Of a DNA stretch of 64,000 nucleotides, positions 22,527 through 34,156 are shown piece after piece (position 1 is the first letter of the stretch; every line of letters starts with the position of its first letter). A program made the translations under genes and the position numbers. The stretch is taken from the NCBI GenBank assembly GCA_021229015.1, contig CM037790.1, positions 57,615,997-57,679,996 of the forward strand. The letters are read 5' to 3'. The notes beneath the pieces were generated by a model. The model was given only the letters and a program-made list of their open reading frames with translations. It was not told the origin of the DNA and did no database searches. The DNA is from Solen grandis (lineage: Eukaryota > Mollusca > Bivalvia > Adapedonta > Solenidae).

Positions 22527-22640
22527 TAGTCGTTAGAGTGGTCTGGTTGTCTCCTGGGAGACTGAGGCTCGAATCTCGGTCCGAAGAAATGCTACTACTG
22601 GTTAAAGAAGGAGAAGCGCATCAGTTCCTACGTCATTCCC
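22527..22640 (+). mobile_element. Possible tRNA-derived SINE head
   Basis: gtcgttagagtggtctggtt resembles an A-box region, and gaggctcgaatctcggtcc a B box, about 35 bp apart. The body was not matched to another copy in the window. Confidence 0.4.
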
Positions 22641-22681
22641 ATGTACAGGTATAGTAGAAAAAGGGTCTAAAAAAAGGAAAC

Positions 22682-22742
22682 TGATATTAATCACTCCAAT
22701 ATGAAGTACGTTTTGTGAATAGGTGTGAGTGTTAATATTCAT

Positions 22743-22782
<40 letters not shown>

Positions 22783-22942
22783 TATATATATTTAGACTTT
22801 GGGTCACATCGTTACGACCTTTCGGCGACACATGTCGTCTAAAGGTTCCATTTGTCTAAATGTATATGTATTACATGAATGAATATTAACACTCGCACAC
22901 ATACACATAAAATTTCTTTCATATTGGAGTATTTAATATCAA
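22682..22942. mobile_element. Inverted-repeat (foldback) MITE with AT microsatellite core
   Basis: The left arm (22682-22745) and the reverse complement of the right arm (22874-22942) share tgatattaa, 'actccaatatgaa' and 'gagtgttaatattcat' over about 60 bp. The centre holds an (AT)n run at 22746-22779. No coding capacity. Confidence 0.7.
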
Positions 22943-24180
22943 TTTATACTGATTTATCCCTCTCTTTAAGTTACTTCTTTGTTCAAGTAACCCCTCAGTT
23001 ATACCACAGATATTCTCCTTAATCTGTAGAAATAGCCTAAACAAGAAGTATCTTTAAAAGATACATGACCGTGGTTTATTTATTATATTTAGTGTTTATT
23101 CTACATCTTGATGAGAGGACATTATGAATGTACTTCAAGCATTCAAAATATATAGAGCGGATATGAAATTGCTGACGATTGGACAGACGAACGACTATTT
23201 CACAACATAATACAACCCTTCAGGTAATACAAGTGGATGGGTGTTTGGAACATTTGAGTCACCTGAATTCTAGCAGTTGTCAGAAAATGGGTGATCATCA
23301 AATGATGAAAATTATACTTATCACTAATATTCACTATACAAAACAAGTTTGGGGCTCATCCACAATATGGTACTGAAGTTATGCTCTGATACATCGTCAT
23401 AACGAATGTTGGATTTCCATGATACGAAGGGTTCTGAAGGTTTCAAATCCGACTTTTGTTTTTCATCCTCTGGAAATGTTTTTTGTGAAGTTGTTGAAAT
23501 TTTGAACGTGAAGACGTGTATTAATATATTTCTGTCGAAAAATAGAAGTTTTAGGAATGTATATAAAATGCGAACAAGCCGGTCTCTTTTCCGGGGGATA
23601 TTTTCAATTTTACGTCGACCAATCAAAACTTATTGTATTCATCAGCTGTTTAGTGTCCGTCACCTTTAAGTTTAGACAGGAAGTTCATGTGAAAACAAAA
23701 CGGCCAATGGCTGAAAAAGGTACATTTAGAACTAGTCAGAGGTATACATGTGAACGATGGAATTTGATTGATATGTATCATTAATATGCATGTTAACATG
23801 CCGAGGAAGATTTTCTAGGTTCGTTTCTGTTTCTGAAATAAAAGAAAAAAATATAAGTTGTATGTAACAAATCCATACCTGTGTTACCTTTAATTAATAA
23901 TGTACCCGCAGTTTGGTCTACAGGACCACAGTTATTAGATACTTGTTGGGGCACTGCATATGTGCAATTTGATCAGGTTTACTCCAGTCAAAAATTGACA
24001 CTTCTTTAGAAATTATAAACAAAAGCTTCGCACCGACTGACTAATTTCAAAAAACTACAATGGTATCTACTTCTACCAAAATTAGCTGGATGTTAATACA
24101 TGCATATGACTTTTACCTAGAATATACTTAGTTCAGGTTCAGGCCTTTTTTTTAAAGTCAATATGAAATTAAAAACAATA
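22943..24180. other. Non-coding, no gene seen
   Basis: Short overlapping frames only, none with recognisable content. Confidence 0.45.
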
Positions 24181-24220
24181 CTAGATTTCATTCGTTGATA
24201 CGAATGATAGGACTTTCTGC
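24181..24220 (-). repeat. CTAG-hairpin terminus 1 (Helitron/Helentron-like)
   Basis: ctag, then the stem tcattcgt (24188-24195), loop tgat, and stem acgaatga (24200-24207), then 'taggactttctgcaac'. The same arrangement recurs near 28847, 31247, 34113 and 37654. On the minus strand this reads as a hairpin just before a CTAG end. Confidence 0.6.
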
Positions 24221-24397
24221 AACATTTTGAAATGTAAAGATTAATACCGTTAGAAAGAATATATATTATATTTCCTACCTTTTACTTCTTTTTTTTCGTA
24301 TGGACTTCTCATGCATGAATTTTGTGAAGTAAGTCATATGTCAAAAATAAATAAATCTTTATTTTGATATCGCTTCCTTATAACTTGACCAATTTTA

Positions 24398-24611
24398 GTT
24401 GTTGTTGTTGTTGTTGTATTGGGGTTTACCGTCGCTGTGATAGTATTTCAATCATATAGAGACGTCCAGCTAATTACAGGGGAGGAAGACCCCGAGTACA
24501 CAAAGATACGCGGATATAACCACCGACCTACCGCAAGCCAGCTGGAAGGCTTCCTCACATGAAAAATCCGAAGTCCCTACCGGAATTCGAACCCACAGCG
24601 GTGAGGGGCTG
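24398..24611 (-). mobile_element. tRNA-derived SINE, family B (V-SINE-like), nearly full length
   Basis: On the minus strand: B box gtgggttcgaattccggt, then 'ttcatgtgaggaagccttcc', 'cggtaggtcggtgg', 'attagctggacgtc' and 'cgacggtaaaccccaata', ending in (CAA)n. A truncated copy is at 42815-42938. The body resembles widespread molluscan SINEs. It interrupts a repeat unit that resumes as 'tctaggtaccaaaataatg'. Confidence 0.8.
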
Positions 24612-24895
24612 AGAGATTCCAAGTTTAGTATTCTAGGTACCAAAATAATGTCCTGAAAATCCCTACAATTCAATTGTAGCATATTTGGGTCTAGTTTTAT
24701 AGGTTTCCAAAATATAAGCAATTAAACTTAAACCTATTAATTCTGCATATCAAAATTCTTTTTTTTTTAAATTCGTGTACAGTCGCGGGAATAAAACCGT
24801 AAATGCTACCATGCAATAGATTCGTCGACGCGTGTAGCCTCGTGAGTTAAATTTCAATAATGCTTATACATACGATGGAGACGACTGTATTACGT

Positions 24896-26154
24896 TATAG
24901 TTAGTGTTTATTAAGAGAGAATTTAACAGTTAAGAAGCCAGAATGAGCGTAGCGAGTGACGGCTTCTTAACTGCTTAATTCTCTCTTAGTGTTTAAAATT
25001 ATATTTTGTCCAATGAAATCATTCCATTTTTTCAAAATTTTGTCTCCATTTAATTCATTTAATCGGCATCAACTTGTCACTAAACACTATTCCGCTAAAT
25101 CAACTGATAAATTTAAAACCAACTTCAAGCCGACCGGTGCACTAAATTCATACGCATGTTATTTGGCCTTAAATAGGTCAAAAAGTAGTCGGGTGACTCC
25201 ATGTTTAAAATGTACATTTCTCTTGAATAGATCTATCTAATGAGGATAAGTTTGGATGCCAATGTCCCTTACAGCACGCATGTGTAACGTGTTCCAGGGA
25301 TTTTTGATGTGAACGCATGAACATCGACAAAAAATAATACACAGCAACCATAGAGAACAAACATTTACTCACCAGCATTCTGATTAATCCAAAATAACAA
25401 AAGAACTCTGTCCTTCCGCTTAGTTTAGTTTAAACATGTATTATTGCCTAAGTAATGGTGATACAACATTGAAGATTTAAAAAAAACAAGTAAGAGGGTT
25501 TGACCACAAGTTCTAACAACATTAGTATCGGTCATCGCTTTAAAGACACTTGTGTAATTTCAATGTCTACACATGTTAACACAGAATGGGCAATATATAA
25601 CTAATTACTAAACAAAGCGATTAAGTAAATATCCGATTAAATAAATTCAAATTGAAAAATGTATATAAATTATGAGAAGAGAAGAAAAAAAAAACACTAA
25701 CAAACAAGGGTTACTTAAATAAAAAAAAAAAAAATGTCCAAAACACAATATATAGAGGTGCAGATATATGAACCTTTCTAAACAGTATCTTTTATTCAAA
25801 TTTCAATCACCACTTTTTTGCAGAAGAGATCAAAGTTGGCCTCTGGTTCAATGCTCATTTGGAGCGTAGATCTACATAGATATACACAGCTAGAGCGACG
25901 CATTGACCTTTGACATAACATGTTACATGTCACGTGATGTAATTCACGCCGGGAACAGGTTGATAGGGCGGAGTCTCAAAAATCAATACTATATTTGAAA
26001 TGTGCGACTGCGTTAAATTTCAAAATATAATTCCAAACACTAAGTAGGTTAGTGTTATTTAGTAAGCATTAAGTCCATTAAATCGGTCGCGCGGCTTTGT
26101 CGCGCCACACCGATTTAATTTCATTAACGCGTACTAAAAAACACTAACCTATAC
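24896..26154. mobile_element. Foldback-type element with a hairpin at each end
   Basis: The left terminus tatagttagtgttta (24896) matches the inverted right terminus (26139-26154). Just inside the left end is a 28-bp hairpin, arms 24912-24939 and 24961-24988 with two mismatches, loop about 21 nt. At the right end is a hairpin with arms 26045-26087 and 26109-26151. Subterminal 'gtttaaaattatattttg' (about 24991-25008) is also inverted at 26022-26040. The interior (about 1 kb) has no recognisable gene. Confidence 0.65.
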
Positions 26155-26629
26155 TTAATTAACACTGACTAACTTAGAGTTTGCCCCGCCCTATTACTAC
26201 GTTATGCTGCTATATTAGAAAATGGCACCATATAATTGTTACGTCAGCGTGTTGTCAAAGTATTCACACACGTGCACGTGCTTTCCAAATATGGATGTAA
26301 CACATAAATTTCGCGCATTTTTTGACCGTCGGCTCATTTCTTTTTCAGATTTCAATCAATTTATGTGATGGCTGTTTTTTTTAAATTTATTTATCTTGTT
26401 TTAATTAGTGAGAAATCAGAAAATATCAACTGATTGACATTAAGGAAAGAACGAAATATGTAAAAAATAATCGTTTAAAAAAGTCGGTGTCAGCGGAAAA
26501 TACCAAGGCTAGGAATACCCCGGAAATACCAAATCAAACGAGATAACACATGATCTGTAAGTTGTTTAAAAACGTTATATCAATTATTTCAATTCTTGTA
26601 TTTACCAAATTCGTAAACATAGGTACTGG

Positions 26630-26832
26630 TATAGCTCCCTTGGTTAGCGCTCAGCTTAATAAGGGTAGTTCCAGGACTGATGGCCCGGTGTCCGGATAAT
26701 GTGACTGGATGTGGTATCATGCCAACTGTCTACGACGTGATACTGTGCAGTGTGACAACACTACATTTGTCTCAAGTAGACATTGTCTCCAAAAGACTTA
26801 AATACTGTCGGTGGGACGTTAAACCTAAGAAA
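26630..26832 (+). mobile_element. SINE family C, body only (no tRNA head)
   Basis: Matches the inverse of 27055-27270: 'tatagctccct', 'gcgctcagc', 'gtgactggatgtggtatcat' and the end 'actgtcggtgggacgttaaa'. It lacks the tRNA-like head, so it is 5'-truncated. Confidence 0.75.
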
Positions 26833-27054
26833 CTAAACTTGTATTTTAGTATTTAATTTAGCATCTTTTTCTTTCCTTAGGAGTCCCTTTGCAAAAAATA
26901 TTTCCGAAACTTCTCATTCTTATGTAAATGTATATCTATAAACATGATTATTTAAGCAACTTTAATAAATGTTTACAAAAGACGTCAACATGCGCCAGTG
27001 TGCACACCTCGTGTGTAGTGATCGGTGTAGTAAACACTGCCATATATGATATCA

Positions 27055-27353
27055 GTTTGTTTGTTGGTTTAAACGTCCCACCGACAGTAATTCAGCCAAT
27101 CACGATGTCTACTTCATGCGGGTATAGCACTACCATATTGCAGTATCACGCCGTAGACATGTGGCATGATACCACACCCAGTCACATCATCCTGATACCG
27201 AGCTAACCAGCCCTGCAAATACCCTTATATGCTGAGCGCCAAGCAAGGGAGCTATAACAGTTCCATTTTTTACGACTTTTGTATGTCGGGTCGGGGATCG
27301 AACCCACGACCTTCCGCTCCCGAGGCGGACCCTCTAACCACTCGGCCACCGGA
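27055..27353 (-). mobile_element. SINE family C, full length with tRNA-like head
   Basis: On the minus strand the head (27353 down to about 27285) reads ggccgagtggttagagggtc (A box) and gtgggttcgatccccgac (B box), with a 5-bp anticodon stem tccgc/gcgga around a 7-nt loop. The body follows, then 'tactgtcggtgggacgttta' and an A/C-rich tail. The tRNA-like cloverleaf is well kept, so the Pol III promoter may still work. It is continuous with a SINE body, so I do not call a tRNA gene. Confidence 0.8.
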
Positions 27354-27479
27354 AAAGGTACGCTTGTTTAGCTAGTAATATCAATATGACATAAGTAAAA
27401 AGTTTTTTGCAATTTATATGACTAATACATAGCTGTAAACTTACATATTTTCCGAAAATGCTTCAATTAACGTGAAAGC

Positions 27480-28330
27480 GAAAGTAGGATATTTCTCGAA
27501 AATTCTTACACTTGGGTTTATATTCGTATTTTTAATGTAACTTCCTTATACTTTAATCAATTTTAAAACTCTAGGTACCAAAATAATCGTCTTAAAATTC
27601 TCTACATCTCACTTGCTTAAGGTGTGGACTTTCTTCTAATGGGCTTTGAGATATTAGCCGTAAAAGATTGACAACGCGGCAGAATCGCTGAAATTCTACA
27701 TGTTTAAATTCTTATTTTTGATGTAACTTCCTTATACTTTGTTCAATTTCAAAACTTAAGGTACCAAAATAATCGTCTAAAAATTTTCTACATTTCACAC
27801 GCTTTATGTTTAAGAATATTACTAATACTTTTTGAGATACAAGCTCTTAAACCACCTGAAAAATGAAAAATTCACCAAAGCTACATACATGAATTTCGTT
27901 TTTTCCCCCATTACTCCATCAATCCTTGGCCAATCATTAAACTTTAGGCATCAAAAGAACGGCCAAACATTGCTCTACAAACAATATTCATCATCATATT
28001 TTGAAAAATCAAAGGTTTTCGAGATATAAACTGTTAAACACACTGGGAGTTACCAAATTTTCATTTTTCCGCCATAATTCAACCCCGATCATCAAAAACT
28101 AATATCATCTGAAAGATCTTTCTAAGCACTACAAATTATACGTATAGTGTCTCGATAGAATATTTACCGTTTTTGAGATATTTAAGGCCGAAGAAAAAGC
28201 CGATAATTGATATATGACCTTGACCTTTGGGATTTGCCGGAAACGAAAGTGACATGGCTCCATAGAATCTAATACTGCATTTTCAGACAACATTTCAAGC
28301 AAATCATACAAAAAATGAAGCCTACAGGGC
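27480..28330 (+). repeat. ~190-bp repeat units
   Basis: The motifs 'cttccttatacttt' and 'ggtaccaaaataatcgtct' recur at about 27540-27590 and 27730-27780, and in diverged form at 24372 and 24636. A further segment includes tgaccttgacctttgg near 28215. Non-coding. Confidence 0.65.
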
Positions 28331-28846
28331 TTAAAAACCGTTAAGTTTTAATACGAAAGTTTTATTTGCATTATGACGTCATGTGACGTCATTTGGCGTT
28401 CATCTTTTCAGAATATAAAGAAGACCTAGAGATTAATATTCAGTCCAAATATCAGCTTTCTAGCTTTCTGGAAGCGATTTTATACGCATTTGAAATTTGA
28501 CGTCATTAGTTCGAATCTTGGATTCGCCATAAAACTTTTCCTTTTCAATTTGGTAAAACGGACACCGGGATGCACAACTAGAGCTAACATACACATTCTG
28601 TGAAATTTTGATGAAAATCGGTCCAGCAATAATGGCTGTAGACCGCGTACAAACTTTTTCACCTGACGTCAAATCTGACGTTATTTGACGTCATATGAAT
28701 ATGAAATTCATTGCATCCGAAAGCTCATGGTTTGAAATATATGCCATAAAATTTTCATTGTTCTGAGTCAATGGCAACACCTCGAAATTAACATAAATAT
28801 AAGAGGAAGAAAAAAAGAATAAGAAGAAGAAGAAGAAGAAGAATAA

Positions 28847-28885
28847 CTATATGTCATTCGTTTAAACGAATGATAGGACTTTCTG
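28847..28885 (-). repeat. CTAG-hairpin terminus 2 (ctat variant)
   Basis: ctat, then tcattcgt (28854-28861), loop ttaa, acgaatga (28866-28873), then 'taggactttctgcaac'. Preceded by a GAA-rich stretch. Confidence 0.6.
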
Positions 28886-31246
28886 CAACATCTGCTTTAT
28901 ATAGTATATATAGAAGATGACATAATAGATAATCTGTCCAAATTGCAACTTTCTATCTCCTCTATTTCTATATCAAATAGCACAAATAGAACACATTCTG
29001 TGAATTTTAATAAAAGTCCGCCCATATCTTGCACATGTAGTTTACATACAAAATTTATACTATGTCATATGACATGAAAGAAAAATGAAACAGTGTTCAA
29101 ATGTAAGTTTCTAACTTTCATCACACATAGAATTTCATCACTCCAGCTCAGTTGTAACCTTGTTTAATTTTAGCCTCAGTAGGAAGAAGTATTGAATATT
29201 TGTATAGTGCTATATCCTTTCGACACCTGTAACGTAGTTAAACGTATTTAGCGATTTTGGCGTGTTTGGGCTTCCGTAGTTTTGCCATAAATTCCTGGAA
29301 ATTCGAACTATGGTGATATTTTGAAAGGTAACATCCCAGCCTACAAACTGATGCAATATGAATATCGTTAGCATAACAATGCAGTTTTAAGATGGTCTAA
29401 AATGTGGGACTGCGTGTGAATTATTCAAGGCTTGCAAACTGCTCGCTAGCTACAAAGTGTTGCAAATACGGATTTTTGTCTTGTGCCGTTGTACATGTAT
29501 TAACTTCAATGCTTATTTTGACTACAGTCAACATTCGACAAAAAAAAAACCCCAACAAAATCAAGATATAGACCATCAAGTGCAAGTTGATATTACTGCA
29601 ATGCTTTATCTAAGCTATTTTTTTTTTTTTTTTTTTGGTGACCCCTGCGCGTGACCTTTTCCATATTTTTATGATGCATGATTATGAAATATCTTATTTT
29701 CCATGTAACTTTCTTATATGAAGTCCAATTTCAATAAACTAAATATCTTTGGAAACGTCAATTATTCAGCTATAATTCTTATTCATACATATATTTACAA
29801 AAATCGATATTTATTGAGATATGGCTACATATATGCAGTAGGGGTGAAATCAAAATTTCCTCACGTGCCTAATAACCCATAAAAATTTCATCGTCCTAGG
29901 AATATTGCAACATATTAAAATAAGCGTTTAGTTAGGAAGAAGAAAAGAATAATAATAATAAACAAATGACGTCACGTGACGTCATATGACGTTTATTTTC
30001 ACATAATTGTTAAGACACCCAGAGACCTACTAACTGACAAAATTTCAACTTTCTATCTCAAATAGGACAGCTTTTATAAGCCTTTAAATATTGACGTCAT
30101 TGGTTCGAATCTTGGATCCGCCATATATGCTTGGACTTTTCGAATTTTGAAAAAGGACACCGGTACACAAAAAAATGTAGTCAATTTCAAATGTGACGTC
30201 GTATGACGGAAATCGGAAAACCATTGAAATCGAAATTTCAGCGTCTGAATCATTTGTCATTAAATTTTCATTGCCCTTCGACAATTTCAACATATAGAAA
30301 TACTCTTGTTAATATTAGAAATACATTATCATATAATGATGTCACGTGACGTTATATGACATTTATTTTCACAAAATGTTTAAGACTCCCAGAGACCTAT
30401 ATACTGACCTAATATCATCTTTCTATCTCAAATAGGACCGATTTTATAAGAAATTGAACATTAACGACCTTGGTTCGAATCTTGGAATCGATATAGAACC
30501 TTGGACTTTTCGAATTTTGAAAAACGGACACCGGGATGCACAACTAGAACTTAATATACACAATCTGTGAAAATTTGATGAAAATTGGTTTACAAACAAT
30601 GGCTGTAGACCGCGTACAAACTTTTGTAGCATATTTCAAATGTGACGTCATATGACGTCATAGGCATATGAAAATCATAGAAATCAAAATTTCAGCGTTT
30701 GAAGCATGTGTCTTTAAATTTTCATTGCCCTTCGACAATTTCAACATATAGAAATATTCTTGTTAATATTAGAAAAACATTATCATATAATGACGTCACG
30801 TGACGTCATATGACATTTATTTTCACAAAATGTTTAAAACTTCTAGAGACCTATATACTGACTAAATATCAACTTTCTTTCTTAAATAGGACAGATTTTA
30901 TAAGCATTTAAAAATTTACGACCTTGGTTCGAATCTTGGATTCGCTATAGAACCATGGACTTTTCAAATTTTGAAAAACGGACACCGGGATGCACAACTA
31001 GAGCGTAACATACATATTCTGTGAAATTTTGATGAAAATCGGTCCAGAAATAATGGCTGTAGACCGCGTACAAACTTTTACACCTGACGTCAAATCTGAC
31101 GTTATATGACGTCATATGAATATGAAATTCATTGCATCCAAAAGCTCATGGTTTGAAATATATTCCATATATTTTTCATTGTTCTGGGCCATTGGCAACA
31201 CATCAAAATAAACACAAATACAAGAGGAAGAAAAAAAGAATAAGAA

Positions 31247-31290
31247 CTAGATGTCATTCGTCTAAACGAATGATAGGACTTTCTGCAACC
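31247..31290 (-). repeat. CTAG-hairpin terminus 3
   Basis: ctag at 31247-31250, stem-loop at 31254-31273 with arms tcattcgt/acgaatga. Followed by 'ctgtgttaatgcaaaaagca', which also follows the hairpin at 34113. Confidence 0.65.
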
Positions 31291-34112
31291 TGTGTTAATG
31301 CAAAAAGCAGGAGATAGAAGTTTCATGTAATGACTCACCTCTGTTAGTATTTCATGTTCATACTGATTAATTGATATTATATTCCGCGAAAAATAAGCGT
31401 TTAGTTACGAAGAAAAAAAAAAAGTAGCAGTAGTAGTAGTATGCTTATGACGTCATATGACGTCACGACTCAAAATATATTAAGAAATTCTGCAGAACTG
31501 CAAACTGTGTAAGTTTCAACTTTCTATCTCATCCCGAAGTTCTTTAGCCCTAAAATGAAATTTTTGGACCTATGTTCGAATCTTACTTCAGCCACAATAC
31601 TTCGGTTTTTCGGAATTAAGGTTAGCTGACAAAATATTCACACCTTAGTTTCAAGATGTACCATCTGTAAAAATTTGAAGAAAATCTGATCATAAATGGC
31701 GGCTGTAGAGCGCGAACACCATTTTTCACTATTTTTAGCTCTGACGTCACGTGACGTCATAGGGTGCTGAAAATGCTGTTGCTCAAAAGCGCATACTTTA
31801 CTGCAATAACTCTGAAATTTTCATTATTCTGAACAATTGGCATCATGTCGAAATCATTGCCCCAAATTAAAAATAAGTGGTATGCTTATGACGTCCTCTG
31901 ACGTCACGATTCAAAATATTTGTAGAAATAATGCAGAATTGCAAACTGTGTAAGTTTCAACTTTCTATCTCATCCTGAAGCTCTTCAATCCTAAAATGAA
32001 ATTTTTGGTCCTATGTTCGAATATTACTTTAGCCATAGAACTTCGGTTTTTCGGAATTTCGGTAAGCTGGCAGGATATGTACACCTTAGTTTCAAGGTGT
32101 ACCATCTGTGAAAATTACAAGAAAATCCGACCATAAATGGCGGCAGTAGAGCGCGAACACCATTGTTCAATATTTTTAGCTCTGACGTCACATGACGTCA
32201 TAGGGTGCTGAAGATGCTTTTGTTCAAAAGCGCATACTTTACTGTCATAACTCTAAAATCTTTATTATTCTGAACAACTGGCATCATGTCGAAATCATTG
32301 CCCTAAAATGAAAATTAAGAAGTATGCTTATGACGTCACATGACGACATTTGACGTCATGACTCAAAATATATGTAGAAATTCTGCAGAACTGCAAACTG
32401 TGTAAGTTTCAACTTTCTAACTCATCCTGAAGCTCTTTAATCCTAAAATGAAATTTTCGGTCCTATGTTCGAATCTTATTTCAGCCACAGAACTTTGGTC
32501 TTTCGGAATTTCGGTTAGTTGACAGGATATGCACACCTTAGTTTCAAGATGTACCATCTGTGAAAATTTGAAGACAATCCGTCCATAAATGACGGCTGTA
32601 GAGCGCGAACACCATTTTTCACTATTTTTAGCTGTGACGTCATGTGACGTCATAGTCTGCTGAGAATCATTGAAATCAAAATTTCCTCACGTGACTAATA
32701 ACCCATAAAAATTTCATCGTCCTAGGACTATTGCAACATATTAAAATAAGCGTTTAGTTAGGAAGAAGAAAAGAATAATAATAATAAAAAAATTACGTCA
32801 CGTCACGTCATATGACGTTTATTTTCACATTATTGTTAGACACCCAGAGACCTACTAACTCACAAAATTTCAACTTTCTATCTCAAATAGGACAGTTTTT
32901 ATAAGCATTTAAAAATTGACGTCCTTGGTTCGAATCTTGGATCCGCCATAGATGCTTGGACTTTTCGAATTTTGAAAAAAGGACACCGGTATACACAATA
33001 AGAACGTAATATACACATTCTGTGAAAATTTGATAAAAATCGGCCCATTAATAATGGCTCTGGACCATATATCAACATATAAAAATAATCTTGTTAGAAT
33101 TAGAAATTCATTATCATATAATGACGTCACGCGTCTGATTCATTTGTCATTAAATTTTAATTGCTCTTCGACAATTTCAACATATAGAAATACCCTTGTT
33201 AATATTAGAAATACATTATCATATAATGACGTCACGTGACGTCATATGACGTTTATTTTCACAAAATGTTTAAGACTCCCAGAGACCTATATACTGACCA
33301 ATTATCACTTTTCTATCTGAAATAGGACCGATTTTATAAGCATTTAAAATTTACGACCTTGGTTCGAATCTTTAATCGCTATAGAACCATGGACTTTTCG
33401 AATTTTGAAAACGGACACCGGGATGCACAACTAGAACTTAATATACACAATCTGTGAAAATTTGATGAAAATCGGTTCATAAACAATGGCTGTAGACTGT
33501 GTACAAACTTTCGTAGTTAGTTTCAAATGTGACGTCATATGACGTCATAGGCATATGAAAATCATTGAAATCGAAATTTCAGCATCTGAAGCATGCGGCA
33601 TTAAATTTTCATTGCCCTTCGAAAATTTCAACATATAAAAATAATCTTGTTAGAATTAGAAATTCATTATCATATAATGACGTCACGTGACGTCATATGA
33701 CATTTATTTTCACAAAATGTTTAAGACTCCCAGAGAACTATATACTGACCAAATATCATCTTTCTATCTCAAATAGGACCGATTTTATAAGAATTTGAAA
33801 ATTTACGACCTTGGTTCGAATCTTGGAATCGCTATAGAACCTTGGACTTTTCGAATTTTGAAAAACAGACACCGGGATGCACAACTAGAACTTAATATAC
33901 ACAATCTGTGAAAATTTGATGAAAATCGGTTCATAAACAATGACTGTAGACCGCGTCAAACTTTTGTAGCATTTCATATGACGTCATAGGCATATGAAAA
34001 TCATAGAAATCAAAATTTCCTCACGTGACTAATAAGTCATAAAAATTTAATCGTCCTAGGAGTATTGCAACATAGAAAAATAAGCGTTTAGTTAGGAAGA
34101 AAAAAAGAATAA

Positions 34113-34156
34113 CTAGATGTCATTCGTGAAAACGAATGATAGGACTTTCTGCAAGC
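34113..34156 (-). repeat. CTAG-hairpin terminus 4
   Basis: ctag 34113-34116, stem 34120-34127 and 34132-34139, loop gaaa. Flanked as in terminus 3. Confidence 0.65.

Noticed and set aside
24181..24210. Hammerhead or other known self-cleaving ribozyme at the CTAG-hairpin
   Set aside because: The conserved hammerhead core (ctgatga with gaaa) is not present on either strand.
27285..27353. A stand-alone tRNA gene on the minus strand
   Set aside because: It runs directly into a SINE body that has another copy 220 bp away, so it is the SINE head.
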